Assembly (NCBI RefSeq): GCF_030695525.1
Contig: NZ_JAUYSS010000006.1
Location: 1 to 51,076, forward strand
DNA: 51,076 nt
Reading direction: 5' to 3'
Origin: Daejeonella sp.
GTDB taxonomy: Bacteria > Bacteroidota > Bacteroidia > Sphingobacteriales > Sphingobacteriaceae
A program made the position numbers and the translations under genes. Positions 16,347 to 25,341 of the stretch are shown here, one piece after another (position 1 is the first letter of the stretch; every line of letters starts with the position of its first letter). The notes under the pieces were generated by a model. It had not been told where the DNA came from. It was given only the letters and a program-made list of their open reading frames with translations, and did no database searches.

Positions 16347-19004
16347 ATGACCACCAAAGAGATAAGACAGGGTTTTTTAGATTTTTTTGCCGCCAAAGGA
16401 CACCATATTGTGCCATCAGCACCTATTGTTGTAAAGAATGACCCTACACTGATGTTTACCAATGCGGGGATGAATCAGTTCAAGGATTTGTTCCTCGGTC
16501 AGGCAGCAATAAAATACCCAAGGGTGGCTGATACCCAACGTTGTTTACGGGTTTCGGGCAAGCATAACGACCTTGAGGAAGTAGGAATAGACACCTATCA
16601 TCATACTATGTTTGAGATGCTTGGCAACTGGAGTTTTGGCGATCCTGCCAATCCTGAAGGCGGGTATTTTAAAAAGGAGGCCCTGGCCTGGAGCTGGGAA
16701 CTTTTAACTGAAGTATATAAAATACCCAAGGACAGGCTTTACGTCAGCGTTTTTGCGGGAGATAAGAATGAAGGGCTTCCAAAAGATCAGGAAGCCTATG
16801 AGATATGGAAACAGTATGTTTCTGAAGATCGTATCCTTCTGGGCAATAAGAAAGATAACTTCTGGGAGATGGGGGAAACAGGCCCCTGCGGACCATGTTC
16901 TGAGATTCATGTGGATATGCGCCCGGATGCTGAACGTCTTAAAATAGATGGCAGTAAACTGGTCAATCAGGATGATCCACAGGTTATTGAAATATGGAAT
17001 AATGTCTTCATGCAGTTCAATCGCCTGAAAAATGGTAGTCTGGAAAAACTTCCAGGCCAGCATGTGGACACAGGTATGGGACTGGAACGCCTGATAAGGG
17101 TAGTTCAGAATAAATCATCCAATTACGATACCGATCTGTTCCAACCGATGATTCAATTTATTTCAGAAAAATCACGTATGCCCTATGTTGGAAATTCAGT
17201 CCCCGGAGGGGAAGGATGGGGTGCATCAGTGGCTATGCGTGTGATGTCTGATCATATCCGCGCAATCAGTTTTTGCATTGCCGATGGTACATTACCATCT
17301 AATAATAAGGCGGGATATGTGGTCAGAAGAATACTCAGAAGAGCGGTTAGGTATGCGTATACTTTCCTTGACCTGAAGGAAGCATTTTTAAATGAGCTAG
17401 TTCCAATCCTGGCCGATCAGTTCGACGGAATATTTCCTGAGTTAAAAAAGCAGCAGGATTTTGTTCAAAAGGTGGTTCTGGAAGAAGAATTGTCATTTTT
17501 GAGGACTTTAGCTACCGGAATTCATCGTTTTGAACGTTTTGAAACCGATGATCAGATCATTAATGGAGAATTTGCCTTTGAACTTTATGACACTTTTGGA
17601 TTTCCGATTGACCTGACCGAACTAATGGCCCGGGAAAAGGGCTGGACAGTTGATATGGAGGGATTTGAAGTAGAGCTTCAGAAGCAAAAAGCCCGTTCCA
17701 GAGCTGCAACAGCAATTGATACCGGCGACTGGCATATCATCAATGAGGAAGAGGAAGTTGAATTTATCGGTTATGATGAACTGGAAACGGAATGTAAAAT
17801 TCTGAGATATCGCAAGGTGACAGCCAAAGGAAGGGATCAGTACCAAGTAGTATTAAACCGGACTCCATTCTATGCAGAAAGCGGGGGACAGGTTGGTGAT
17901 ACCGGGAAACTTGAAGACCGATCACGTTTATTTGAATACCCGGTTACAGATACTAAAAAGGAAAACGGACTGATTGTTCATTTTATGGACGAAATGCCGG
18001 ATGAACTTTCCGGATTGTTTTATGCTGTGGTAGATCAGCAGAAGAGAACAGCAACAGAAAATAATCATTCCGTGACCCATCTGTTGCATGCAGCATTGAA
18101 GCAGGTTTTGGGTGATCATATAAATCAAAAAGGTTCATTGGTTAATCCGGAATATCTGCGATTTGATTTTTCACATTTTTCAAAGCTTACTGAACGTGAA
18201 CTATCAGAAGTTGAAGGTATTGTGAATCGTAGGATTCGTGAAAATATACTCTTAAAAGAAGAGCGGAACGTTCCTTATCAAAAAGCTATTGACTCTGGTG
18301 TCACTGCTCTTTTTGGTGAAAAGTACGGAGATTATGTTCGGGTGATCACTTTTGATGATCATTTTTCAAAAGAACTTTGCGGTGGGACACACGTTAAATC
18401 GAGCGGACAGATCGGCTATTTTAAGATCATTTCTGAAAGTGCGGTAGCTGCCGGTGTCAGAAGGATTGAAGCGATTACCGCTGAGATCGCTGAGAATTAT
18501 ATTAATACTCAGAACGAGCAGATAAAGGGATTAAAAGACCTTCTAAAAAACCCTAATGATCTTCTTAAAACCGTTGAGTCATTACTTGAAGAGAACAATC
18601 GTCTGAAAAAGGAAATTGAAAAAACTGTACTTGAACGTTCTGCAGGATTGAAACATGAACTGGTTAAAAATGCAGTGTCGATAAATGGTATTCACCTGAT
18701 TACCCAAATGGTTGAATTGCCTAGTACCGATGCGGTTAAAAGCCTTGCTTATGCTGTAAAGGACCTGATAAATGACCTCTTTCTGGTTTTGGCCTGTGAT
18801 ATTGATGGAAAACCAAGCCTGACTGTGATGCTGTCTGATAATCTTGTAAAAGAAAGGAATCTGAACGCAGGAAATATTGTACGTGAATTAGCTAAAGAAA
18901 TTCAGGGAGGTGGGGGCGGCCAGCCTTTCTTTGCCACTGCAGGTGGTAAGGATAGTTCAGGACTTGAAAGAGCACTGGAAAAAGCAAAAACTTTTATTAG
19001 TTGA
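16347..19004 (+). CDS. alaS: alanyl-tRNA synthetase
   Basis: AlaRS charges tRNA-Ala; the 885-residue length is normal. The class II catalytic domain shows FTNAGMNQFKDLFLG (38-51) and HHTMFEMLGNWSFGDP (85-100). The editing domain has its zinc or metal site in HSVTHLLHAAL and CGGTHV. The C-terminal DHHA1/oligomerisation part ends with the Gly-rich GGGGGQPFFATAGGKD. The start follows a -7 box, and MTTKEIRQGFLDFF is the expected N-terminus. The gene is followed by a repeat-bearing spacer, then gatB, another tRNA-charging gene. Confidence 0.97.
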   Translation: MTTKEIRQGFLDFFAAKGHHIVPSAPIVVKNDPTLMFTNAGMNQFKDLFLGQAAIKYPRVADTQRCLRVSGKHNDLEEVGIDTYHHTMFEMLGNWSFGDPANPEGGYFKKEALAWSWELLTEVYKIPKDRLYVSVFAGDKNEGLPKDQEAYEIWKQYVSEDRILLGNKKDNFWEMGETGPCGPCSEIHVDMRPDAERLKIDGSKLVNQDDPQVIEIWNNVFMQFNRLKNGSLEKLPGQHVDTGMGLERLIRVVQNKSSNYDTDLFQPMIQFISEKSRMPYVGNSVPGGEGWGASVAMRVMSDHIRAISFCIADGTLPSNNKAGYVVRRILRRAVRYAYTFLDLKEAFLNELVPILADQFDGIFPELKKQQDFVQKVVLEEELSFLRTLATGIHRFERFETDDQIINGEFAFELYDTFGFPIDLTELMAREKGWTVDMEGFEVELQKQKARSRAATAIDTGDWHIINEEEEVEFIGYDELETECKILRYRKVTAKGRDQYQVVLNRTPFYAESGGQVGDTGKLEDRSRLFEYPVTDTKKENGLIVHFMDEMPDELSGLFYAVVDQQKRTATENNHSVTHLLHAALKQVLGDHINQKGSLVNPEYLRFDFSHFSKLTERELSEVEGIVNRRIRENILLKEERNVPYQKAIDSGVTALFGEKYGDYVRVITFDDHFSKELCGGTHVKSSGQIGYFKIISESAVAAGVRRIEAITAEIAENYINTQNEQIKGLKDLLKNPNDLLKTVESLLEENNRLKKEIEKTVLERSAGLKHELVKNAVSINGIHLITQMVELPSTDAVKSLAYAVKDLINDLFLVLACDIDGKPSLTVMLSDNLVKERNLNAGNIVRELAKEIQGGGGGQPFFATAGGKDSSGLERALEKAKTFIS

Positions 19005-19006
19005 GA

Positions 19007-19069
19007 CCCGATAGCTATCGGGTGGAGAATTGAGAGTGGAGAATTAGACACTTTCAATTCTCCACTCTC
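19007..19069. repeat. double inverted repeat between alaS and gatB
   Basis: Directly after alaS there is a perfect 16-bp palindrome (cccgatagctatcggg, 19007-19022). A 14-bp perfect stem follows: gagagtggagaatt at 19032-19045 pairs with 19056-19069 across a 10-nt loop. No T-run follows, so it is not a textbook terminator, though it may act as one. The GAGAATT wording is shared with the repeats near 28.2 kb, which suggests a dispersed intergenic repeat family. Confidence 0.75.
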
Positions 19070-19086
19070 CACTATAATCAATTGCT

Positions 19087-19094
19087 TATCTTTG
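19087..19094 (+). promoter_or_regulatory. -7 box (TATCTTTG) for gatB
   Basis: TATCTTTG fits TAnnTTTG and lies 30 nt before the gatB ATG, just past the inverted repeats. No TTTG is found at the -33 distance. Confidence 0.5.
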
Positions 19095-19124
19095 TATGAT
19101 ATTATAGATACCATTAAAGTTTAA

Positions 19125-20597
19125 ATGACGACAATAGCGGAAAGTTTAACTGATAAATATGAACTTGTAGTTGGACTTGAGGTACATGTTCAGTTATCAA
19201 CCGAAAGCAAGATTTTTTCTAGCGACTCTGCCGGCTTTGGTGCCGGCCCTAATGAGCATATAAGTCCGGTAAGTCTTGGTTTACCCGGAACTTTACCCAA
19301 ACTCAATAAAAAGGTAGTTGAATATGCAATCAAAATGGGATTGGCAACCAATTGTAGTATCAATCTAAATACTCATTTTGATCGGAAAAACTACTTTTAT
19401 GCTGATTTGCCCAAGGGTTTTCAAACTACTCAGGATAGTCAGCCAATTTGCCACTCAGGTTTTATTGACATAAAAGCAGATGATCATTCAGCAAGGCGCA
19501 TCCGAATCCATCGCATTCATATGGAAGATGATGCCGGGAAAAGCATGCATGATCAGGATGCTTTTGATTCGCTGATTGATTTGAACAGGGCAGGAGTCCC
19601 ATTGATAGAAATAGTTTCTGAACCTGATATCCGCTCGGCACATGAAGCTGCAGCATACTTGTCCGAGATTCGGAAATTGGTGAGATACCTGAATATTTGC
19701 GATGGGAATATGGAGGAAGGAAGTATTCGTTGCGACGCCAATATTTCAATCAGGCTTAGGGGAGCTTCGGCATATGGCAATAGATGTGAAGTAAAAAATC
19801 TTAATTCAATCCGAAACCTGCAGCGCGCTATTGATCATGAATTTATCAGACAGGCCGGGCTTTTGGAAATAGGTGAGTATATTGAACAAAACACCCTGAA
19901 TTTTGATGCGGATACCGGAAATACCAGTCCCTTAAGAAGTAAGGAAATGGCCAATGATTATCGTTATTTCCCGGAACCTGACCTTCAGCCCTTGGTCCTT
20001 GAACAAAAGTTTATAGATGAATTAGCGGCCGGATTACCCGAATTGCCTTCAAAAAAGATTGAACGCTATACTTCCGCTTTTGGCCTTTCCGAGTATGATG
20101 CTATTTTAATTTCATCTGAGAAAGAGATTGCAACTTATTTCGATGAACTGAGCTCTAAGACCCAGCATTATAAAGCTGCTGCTAATTGGGTTATAGGCCC
20201 TTTGAGGTCATATCTTCATGATAATCCCGGGCATATTGAAGAGATCCCTATTAAGCCAGAGGTTCTTGCAGATCTTATCGCCCTGATTGATAAAGGCAAA
20301 CTCAACTATTCAGTTGCAGCTCATCAGGTTTTTCCTGAGTTGATTAAGAATCCCGGGCTATCTGCTGAAGAAATGGCTGTTTCATTACAGGTATTGATTG
20401 ATACTGCAGAGGATGAATTGAGTTTGCTTATTGAAGAAGTACTTAGTAATTACCCTGATAAGATTAAAGAATACCATAACGGAAAAAAGGGCGTTCTTGG
20501 TTTGTTCATGGGGGATCTCATGAAAAGGACTAAAGGTAAGATTAATCCACAGATTGCCAGCAAGTTAGTGATAGATAAATTAGAAAGTAAAGTATGA
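19125..20597 (+). CDS. gatB: aspartyl/glutamyl-tRNA amidotransferase subunit B
   Basis: GatB is the kinase/tRNA-binding subunit of GatCAB, which turns misacylated Glu-tRNA-Gln or Asp-tRNA-Asn into the correct amide form. The 490-residue protein opens with ELVVGLEVHVQLST and has DRKNYFYADLPKGFQ, EDDAGKSMHD, DLNRAGVPLIEIVSEPD and a CEVKNLNS segment. The C-terminal YqeY-like domain ends KGVLGLFMGDLMKRTKGKINP. Its presence implies that the organism uses the indirect route for at least one amide tRNA. gatA and gatC are not in the window. It overlaps the next gene by 4 bp. Confidence 0.96.
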   Translation: MTTIAESLTDKYELVVGLEVHVQLSTESKIFSSDSAGFGAGPNEHISPVSLGLPGTLPKLNKKVVEYAIKMGLATNCSINLNTHFDRKNYFYADLPKGFQTTQDSQPICHSGFIDIKADDHSARRIRIHRIHMEDDAGKSMHDQDAFDSLIDLNRAGVPLIEIVSEPDIRSAHEAAAYLSEIRKLVRYLNICDGNMEEGSIRCDANISIRLRGASAYGNRCEVKNLNSIRNLQRAIDHEFIRQAGLLEIGEYIEQNTLNFDADTGNTSPLRSKEMANDYRYFPEPDLQPLVLEQKFIDELAAGLPELPSKKIERYTSAFGLSEYDAILISSEKEIATYFDELSSKTQHYKAAANWVIGPLRSYLHDNPGHIEEIPIKPEVLADLIALIDKGKLNYSVAAHQVFPELIKNPGLSAEEMAVSLQVLIDTAEDELSLLIEEVLSNYPDKIKEYHNGKKGVLGLFMGDLMKRTKGKINPQIASKLVIDKLESKV

Positions 20598-21694
20598 AAA
20601 AAGTATTTGGATTAGCCATGATTGCGATGAGTATAATTATGGTTTCCTGCAATAATAATGATGAATTGAGCATTTCCGGGAAAGTAGACAATGCCGGGGA
20701 AATAAAAAAAGTTTTGCTTTATGAAACTGACCAACTTGTTGACTCTGCATTTTTAAATGAAAGCAATGAGTTTAAATTCAGGCGTAATGCACAGGAACCT
20801 GATTTTTACACACTTGTTGTCGGTGAAAAGAATTTTCTGATTGTTGGAAAGAATGGTGATGATGTAAATTTTAAAACAGATTACGCTGATTCTACCAATA
20901 CCTATCAGATTAAAGGTTCAGAGGACTCAGAAAAAATTCGTGAGTTTAATCAGATCGGGTATGAGTTCAGTAAAATTTATAAAAGAATCCAGGATGAATA
21001 TTCAGTTATGACCGAGGCAAATCCTGCTGCGAAAGATTCAATCTTTAATGTTCTGATGCCGCAGTTTCAAGCCAATATGGATAAATATTCTGAAACCACA
21101 TTCAAGTTTGCCCGGGAAAATAAAAATAATCTTGCCGGTTTTTTTGCGGCTAGTTCACTGGATCAGAATAAGTACGAAGCTGAATTGATCGAATATGCTG
21201 AAGAAATCAGGTCTGTCTTTCCAAATAATAAAGCGGTTCAGTCATTTGTTATAAAAATGGCAGGGGTTAAGCCAGTTTCGGTAGGTCAGATCGCACCTGA
21301 ATTTGAGTTGAATGATACTGAAGGCAAATTGGTTAAATTATCTGATTTCAAAGGTAAATATGTACTGTTGGATTTTTGGGCTTCATGGTGTGCTCCTTGC
21401 CGTGAGGAAAATCCTAATATTGTTAAACAGTTTGAAGCCTTTAAAAACAAAGGCTTTACCGTATTGGGTGTATCCCTCGATGAGGATAAATCAGACTGGT
21501 TAAAAGCAATTAAGGATGATCGTTTAAACTGGTCACATGTATCAGAATTAAAGCGTTGGGATGGTAAGGTAACAATGCAGTATAAAATTGAAGGAATACC
21601 CGCTTCTTTTCTTCTTGATCCTAAAGGGAAAATCATTGCCAAAAATTTAAGAGGTGCTGAACTGCAGAACTACCTTGAGAAAGTGTTAAATTGA
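20594..21694 (+). CDS. TlpA-type thioredoxin-like lipoprotein with DUF4369 domain
   Basis: This 366-residue protein has a lipoprotein signal (MKKVFGLAMIAMSIIMVSC, lipid Cys19). An N-terminal DUF4369-type beta domain (about 24-110) and a helical middle follow. The C-terminal thioredoxin fold (about 228-366) has the redox motif WCAPC (Cys266 and Cys269) and the cis-Pro in GIPASF. It would act as a membrane-tethered periplasmic thiol-disulfide oxidoreductase, as in cytochrome maturation or general thiol repair. It overlaps gatB by 4 bp and so is probably translated from the same message, an arrangement that suggests convenience rather than shared function. Confidence 0.88.
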   Translation: MKKVFGLAMIAMSIIMVSCNNNDELSISGKVDNAGEIKKVLLYETDQLVDSAFLNESNEFKFRRNAQEPDFYTLVVGEKNFLIVGKNGDDVNFKTDYADSTNTYQIKGSEDSEKIREFNQIGYEFSKIYKRIQDEYSVMTEANPAAKDSIFNVLMPQFQANMDKYSETTFKFARENKNNLAGFFAASSLDQNKYEAELIEYAEEIRSVFPNNKAVQSFVIKMAGVKPVSVGQIAPEFELNDTEGKLVKLSDFKGKYVLLDFWASWCAPCREENPNIVKQFEAFKNKGFTVLGVSLDEDKSDWLKAIKDDRLNWSHVSELKRWDGKVTMQYKIEGIPASFLLDPKGKIIAKNLRGAELQNYLEKVLN

Positions 21695-21698
21695 TCAC

Positions 21699-21717
21699 AA
21701 TAAATTGTCAATTTATT
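21699..21717. other. 19-bp AT-rich palindrome between tlpA-like gene and response regulator
   Basis: AATAAATTG (21699-21707) and its exact inverse (21709-21717) flank a single T. A one-base loop cannot fold well as RNA, so a dimeric protein site is more plausible than a terminator. It lies about 80 bp before the response-regulator start. AT-rich sequence makes such palindromes fairly common by chance. Confidence 0.4.
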
Positions 21718-21797
21718 ATGATGATTTACAATTTCTTAATACTGGCTTAACGATTTAGTGTAATGGAGAGATTACTTTTATACCAAAATTCTATCTA

Positions 21798-22487
21798 ATG
21801 AGCGCCGTAAAGCACAAAATCCTGATTGTTGATGATGAACCGGATATCCGGGAACTAATTGAGTACAATCTCAAGAAAGAGGGTTATCAGGTATTTACTG
21901 CCTCAAATGGACAGGAAGGGGTTGCTGAAGCTAAGAGGGTATTGCCAGATCTGATTATTCTGGATATTATGATGCCCAAAATGGATGGTATCGAAGCCTG
22001 TCGAATTCTGAGGACCATGAATGATTTTAAGAATACCTTTATGGTGTTCCTCACTGCCCGTAGTGAAGAGTATTCTGAGATTGCAGGTTTTAATGTTGGC
22101 GCTGACGACTACATCGCAAAACCGATTAAGCCCAGGGCATTAACAAGCAGGATCAATGCCATTTTACGAAGAAATGTTCAATCAGAAATAGAAATTGAAA
22201 ACAAACTCGAGATAGGGGATTTGGTTATAGACCGTGAAGCTTTCCTGGTGTACCAAAGAGGTGAAAAGGTTGTTCTTGCCAAAAAGGAGTTTGAATTATT
22301 ATACCTTCTTGCTTCCAAACCTGGGAAGGTCTTTACCCGTGAAGTCATTCTGAAAAATATATGGGAGGATTCGGTTGTGGTAACCAATCGTACCATTGAT
22401 GTCCACATCCGCAAAGTTCGCGAAAAACTTGGTGATAAGTATGTAAGTACTGTAAAAGGTGTAGGGTATAAATTTGAATTAAAGTAA
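21798..22487 (+). CDS. OmpR/PhoB-family response regulator (no adjacent kinase)
   Basis: This 229-residue protein has a receiver domain (about 6-125) with acidic pocket VDDEPD, phospho-acceptor Asp56 (LIILDIMMPKMDG), switch Thr (FLTARSEE) and Lys (YIAKPIKP). An OmpR winged helix (about 135-229) follows, with a KEFELLYLLASKPGKVFTRE and VVTNRTIDVHIRKVREKLG signature ending VKGVGYKFEL. No histidine kinase lies next to it, so its partner must be coded elsewhere. The next gene has its own -7 box, so this one is probably a single-gene unit. The signal is unknown. Confidence 0.92.
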   Translation: MSAVKHKILIVDDEPDIRELIEYNLKKEGYQVFTASNGQEGVAEAKRVLPDLIILDIMMPKMDGIEACRILRTMNDFKNTFMVFLTARSEEYSEIAGFNVGADDYIAKPIKPRALTSRINAILRRNVQSEIEIENKLEIGDLVIDREAFLVYQRGEKVVLAKKEFELLYLLASKPGKVFTREVILKNIWEDSVVVTNRTIDVHIRKVREKLGDKYVSTVKGVGYKFELK

Positions 22488-22532
22488 TTTAAACTGAAAG
22501 CTAAAAGCTTCGCCCGGCTGAAATTAAAATCC

Positions 22533-22540
22533 TACTTTTG
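22533..22540 (+). promoter_or_regulatory. -7 box (TACTTTTG) for the RluA-family gene
   Basis: TACTTTTG fits TAnnTTTG and ends 18 nt before the GTG at 22559. It overlaps the TTG at 22538 that a longest-frame rule would pick as start, so the GTG is favoured. Confidence 0.45.
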
Positions 22541-22558
22541 CAGTCTAATACTGCATAC

Positions 22559-23278
22559 GTGAAGTTCCCGAAATTCGAAGATCTTATTCTTTTTGAGAAT
22601 AACAATCTCATCATAGTTAACAAACCTGCTTTTTTAAGTTCTCTGGATGATAGGGAAGGTGGCGAAAACAATCTCCTTAGAATGGCTAAGCAGTATTCTG
22701 ATGATGCACAGATCTGCCATCGTTTAGACCGGGAAACTTCAGGAGTACTCATCATTGCTAAAAATCCGGAGACTTATCGATTTGTTTCCATGCAATTTGA
22801 GCATAGAAAAGTGATTAAAGTGTATCATGCTGTAATTAATGGCACTCATATATTTGAGGATCTGCATGTTGATCTTCCTATTCTGAACCTTGGTGCCAAA
22901 AATGTAGCAATTAACCGTCAGGAGGGAAAACCAGCAGAAACTGTTTTTAACTCACTGAAATATTATAAACATTACACTCTGGTTGAATGCAGGCCGATTA
23001 CAGGCAGAATGCACCAGATCCGAATTCATCTTGCCTCGCAGCGGGCAAATATCGCCGGTGATGAAATGTATGGAGGGAAACCTGTATACTTATCTGAGAT
23101 CAAGCGGGCTTACAGACTGAGTAAAGACCAGGAGGAGCTTCCTGTGATGAAAAGGTTTGCGCTTCATGCCCGACAGATCACCTTTAGAATTGATGAGAAT
23201 ACAGAGATGACCTTCGAAGCACCATATCCTAAGGATTTTGCAACTCTAATTAAACTTCTGGATAAGTTCGACTCTTAA
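22559..23278 (+). CDS. RluA-family pseudouridine synthase
   Basis: This 239-residue enzyme converts particular uridines in rRNA or tRNA to pseudouridine. Marks are ILFENNNLIIVNKPAFLSS (the entry strand) and the catalytic HRLDRETSGVLI motif (Asp57). PAETVFNSLKYY, the RPITGRMHQIRIHLASQ motif and AGDEMYGG follow. There is no S4 RNA-binding domain, as in RluA-subfamily enzymes. Exact target position is not readable. I choose the GTG at 22559 (MKFPKFEDLILF) because the earlier TTG overlaps a -7 box. The 3' end overlaps the convergent lipoprotein gene by 4 bp. Confidence 0.9.
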   Translation: MKFPKFEDLILFENNNLIIVNKPAFLSSLDDREGGENNLLRMAKQYSDDAQICHRLDRETSGVLIIAKNPETYRFVSMQFEHRKVIKVYHAVINGTHIFEDLHVDLPILNLGAKNVAINRQEGKPAETVFNSLKYYKHYTLVECRPITGRMHQIRIHLASQRANIAGDEMYGGKPVYLSEIKRAYRLSKDQEELPVMKRFALHARQITFRIDENTEMTFEAPYPKDFATLIKLLDKFDS

Positions 23279-23811
23279 TTTTTTAAGGAAATAGCCTCAT
23301 AAAATGAAGATACAGCTTCCCATTCAACATCTTCTTCAAAGGAAATAGTATCTATACGACTATATTTTCCTTTCAGTTTTTTTAGAATATCAGTTGCTTT
23401 TTCCCGGTCCTGGGGATTAATGTAGAGCAGAATGTCGCGATAGCCCGGCATTGTGGTTGTTCCGACATAACAGTAAGGGCCAAGAACCTGACTCAGTTCT
23501 GAAATGATATCTGTTTGAAGGGTATTGAAAATTTCAGATTCCTTCTCATCTGGATGGCCATCCTTGTTTTTTTCAATCGTGCTCACCATGATAAAAAGGG
23601 ATAAAGGGAATTTTGATTTTTCTTTGTAGCCGATGTAGCGGTTATTAATTAAAGCAATACATGGTTTCCCATCAGCCTCAAACTTCAGAGTTGTGAAATT
23701 CTGTTGAGGCAAAAGCTTGTCTGTTGTCTCAGCATTGGGTTCAGATGTTCTGTTTTGAGAACAAGACATCAATGGAAAAAGGCAAAGAAGTAGGAAATAG
23801 TATTTCTGCAT
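23275..23811 (-). CDS. DUF695-like lipoprotein
   Basis: This 178-residue protein starts with a lipoprotein signal peptide (MQKYYFLLLCLFPLMSC, lipobox LMSC). The mature part is a soluble alpha/beta domain with FEADGKPCIALINNRYIGY, KFPLSLFIMVST and a late YRDILLYINPQ strand followed by a helix. The order and the closing 'sr.dt.sf.D..W' segment (YSRIDTISFEEDVEWEAVSS) resemble DUF695 proteins, for which no function is established. It is convergent with the RluA gene (4-bp overlap) and downstream of arginine decarboxylase on the same strand, separated by a repeat. Confidence 0.7.
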   Translation of the reverse strand: MQKYYFLLLCLFPLMSCSQNRTSEPNAETTDKLLPQQNFTTLKFEADGKPCIALINNRYIGYKEKSKFPLSLFIMVSTIEKNKDGHPDEKESEIFNTLQTDIISELSQVLGPYCYVGTTTMPGYRDILLYINPQDREKATDILKKLKGKYSRIDTISFEEDVEWEAVSSFYEAISLKN

Positions 23812-23888
23812 TATTTTATTTTAGTCTTTGCTCCTGGTTTGACCTTTTGCCAACCCAAACTTAACCTTATGTCAACCCTTGATTAATA

Positions 23889-23938
23889 CCCCTGTCAGCC
23901 CGGACTTGATCCCCTGTCAGCCCGGACTTGATCCGGGC
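23889..23938. repeat. perfect 22-bp tandem duplication with a GC-rich hairpin
   Basis: Two identical 22-bp copies stand head to tail at 23889-23910 and 23911-23932, each starting cccctgtcagcccggacttg. The second copy runs into a hairpin, gcccgga (23920-23926) pairing with tccgggc (23932-23938) over a 5-nt loop. The element lies 4 nt past the arginine decarboxylase stop. GCCCGGACTTGATCCGGGC-type palindromes are known as dispersed repeats in several bacterial groups. There is no T-run, so a standard terminator is unlikely. Confidence 0.85.
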
Positions 23939-23942
23939 CGGG

Positions 23943-25325
23943 TTAGTAACCCAAAATCTTTAAAACCTGTTTGCTGTTTTGCTCTTCGCCAAATACTTCA
24001 AAATTAAAGGTTTCATCACGGTTACGTCGGATAATTACATGTTTAGGTGAAGGAAGCAAGCAATGGTGAATGCCACCATAACCACTCAGCACCTCCTGAT
24101 AGGCACCTGTGTGAAAAAATCCAAGGTACTGTACTTTTCTGGTCTTAGGCATGAAAACGTTGTTCATATGTGCCTCCTGACTGTAATAATCCTGTCCGTC
24201 GCAGGTTATCCCACCCAGATTTACACGTTCGTATTCAGAATCCCAGTTATTTATTGGTGCAAGAATATATTTTTGATTCAGTGCCCAAACATCAGGCAGA
24301 TTCGTAATGAAAGAACCATCCAGCATCAGCCATTTTTCACGATCATTTTGCTGTTTTCTTCCCAATACCTTATAGAGAATTCCGGATGCTTCAGCAACAG
24401 TATATTTACCGAATTCAGTGATGATATCTGGCTCTATTACATCATGTTCTGCACAAATCTCTTTGATTCGCTTTACTATCTCATTGACCATGTATTCGTA
24501 GTCGAAATCAAAGGCGAGGGAATCTTTGAACGGCATTCCTCCACCTATATCCAGTGTATCAAGATCAGGATTTATTTTTTTGAACTTGCAGTAAAGGATG
24601 GTGTATTTTTCAAGCTCATTCCAGTAATACGGGGTATCAGAGATTCCAGAATTGATAAAGAAATGAAGTAATTTTACCTTGAAATTCGGGTTAGGAGCAA
24701 TTTTATGATTGTAAAAGTCAATAATATCTTCCATTCTGATTCCTAACCTTGAAGTATAGAACTGTGAATCAGGTTGTTCTTCTGCGGCAATTCGCATACC
24801 GATACTGCATGGAATATCCAGTTCGTCATCATAAATATTGAACTCCTCTTTGTTATCCAATACTGGAATAATGTTGTTAAATCCATCATGAAGCATATCA
24901 ATGATATACTGTTTGTACTGGAAGGTTTTAAACCCATTACATATTACTGTAATATCCTTATTTAAAGAACCTTTCTTTTCCAGTGCGTCAATCATTGGCA
25001 TGTCAAATGCCGAAGATGTTTCCAGGTGGATATCGTTGCGAAGAGCCTCTTCAACAATGTGTCTGAAGTGAGAGCTTTTGGTACAATAGCAATACTTATA
25101 ACCACCTCTATAATTATTCTTAACAATGGCTGCCTGAAAGAGTAGTTTCGCCTGCTGTATCTTTTTACTGATAATGGGTAAGTAAGTGAACCGTAGAGGG
25201 GATCCATAGGTTTCAATCATTTCCATCAGGTTCAGATCATGGAAATAAAGTTCATCATCAATGATGTCAAAACCATCCTGAGGGAAGCCCACGCTTAAAT
25301 CAAGAAACTCCGCGTAACTCTGCAT
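23943..25325 (-). CDS. speA: arginine decarboxylase (PLP, alanine-racemase fold, short Bacteroidota type)
   Basis: This 460-residue fold-type III decarboxylase of the Orn/DAP/Arg group would make agmatine for polyamine synthesis. The PLP lysine is Lys83 (YCYCTKSSHF). Further marks are HLETSSAFD, DIGGGMPF (phosphate loop), ITEFGKYTVAEA and the C-terminal CDGQDYY, where the catalytic Cys of the partner subunit sits. E. coli SpeA is about 660 residues; the shorter form is common in Bacteroidota. The start follows a -7 box at 25342-25349. It is divergent from arginase, with 99 bp between starts, so the two arginine-consuming genes share a control region. Confidence 0.85.
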   Translation of the reverse strand: MQSYAEFLDLSVGFPQDGFDIIDDELYFHDLNLMEMIETYGSPLRFTYLPIISKKIQQAKLLFQAAIVKNNYRGGYKYCYCTKSSHFRHIVEEALRNDIHLETSSAFDMPMIDALEKKGSLNKDITVICNGFKTFQYKQYIIDMLHDGFNNIIPVLDNKEEFNIYDDELDIPCSIGMRIAAEEQPDSQFYTSRLGIRMEDIIDFYNHKIAPNPNFKVKLLHFFINSGISDTPYYWNELEKYTILYCKFKKINPDLDTLDIGGGMPFKDSLAFDFDYEYMVNEIVKRIKEICAEHDVIEPDIITEFGKYTVAEASGILYKVLGRKQQNDREKWLMLDGSFITNLPDVWALNQKYILAPINNWDSEYERVNLGGITCDGQDYYSQEAHMNNVFMPKTRKVQYLGFFHTGAYQEVLSGYGGIHHCLLPSPKHVIIRRNRDETFNFEVFGEEQNSKQVLKILGY

Positions 25326-25341
25326 TTTTTTATAATTTTGG

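Noticed and set aside
16704-17063. 119-codon reverse frame inside alaS
   Set aside because: It lies within the conserved catalytic domain of alaS, with no ribosome site or recognisable domain.
24063-24671. 202-codon forward frame inside the arginine decarboxylase gene
   Set aside because: It is the longest antisense frame in the window, but lies wholly inside a gene with clear PLP and active-site motifs on the other strand. The product has no domain, and long antisense frames are common opposite AT-rich genes.
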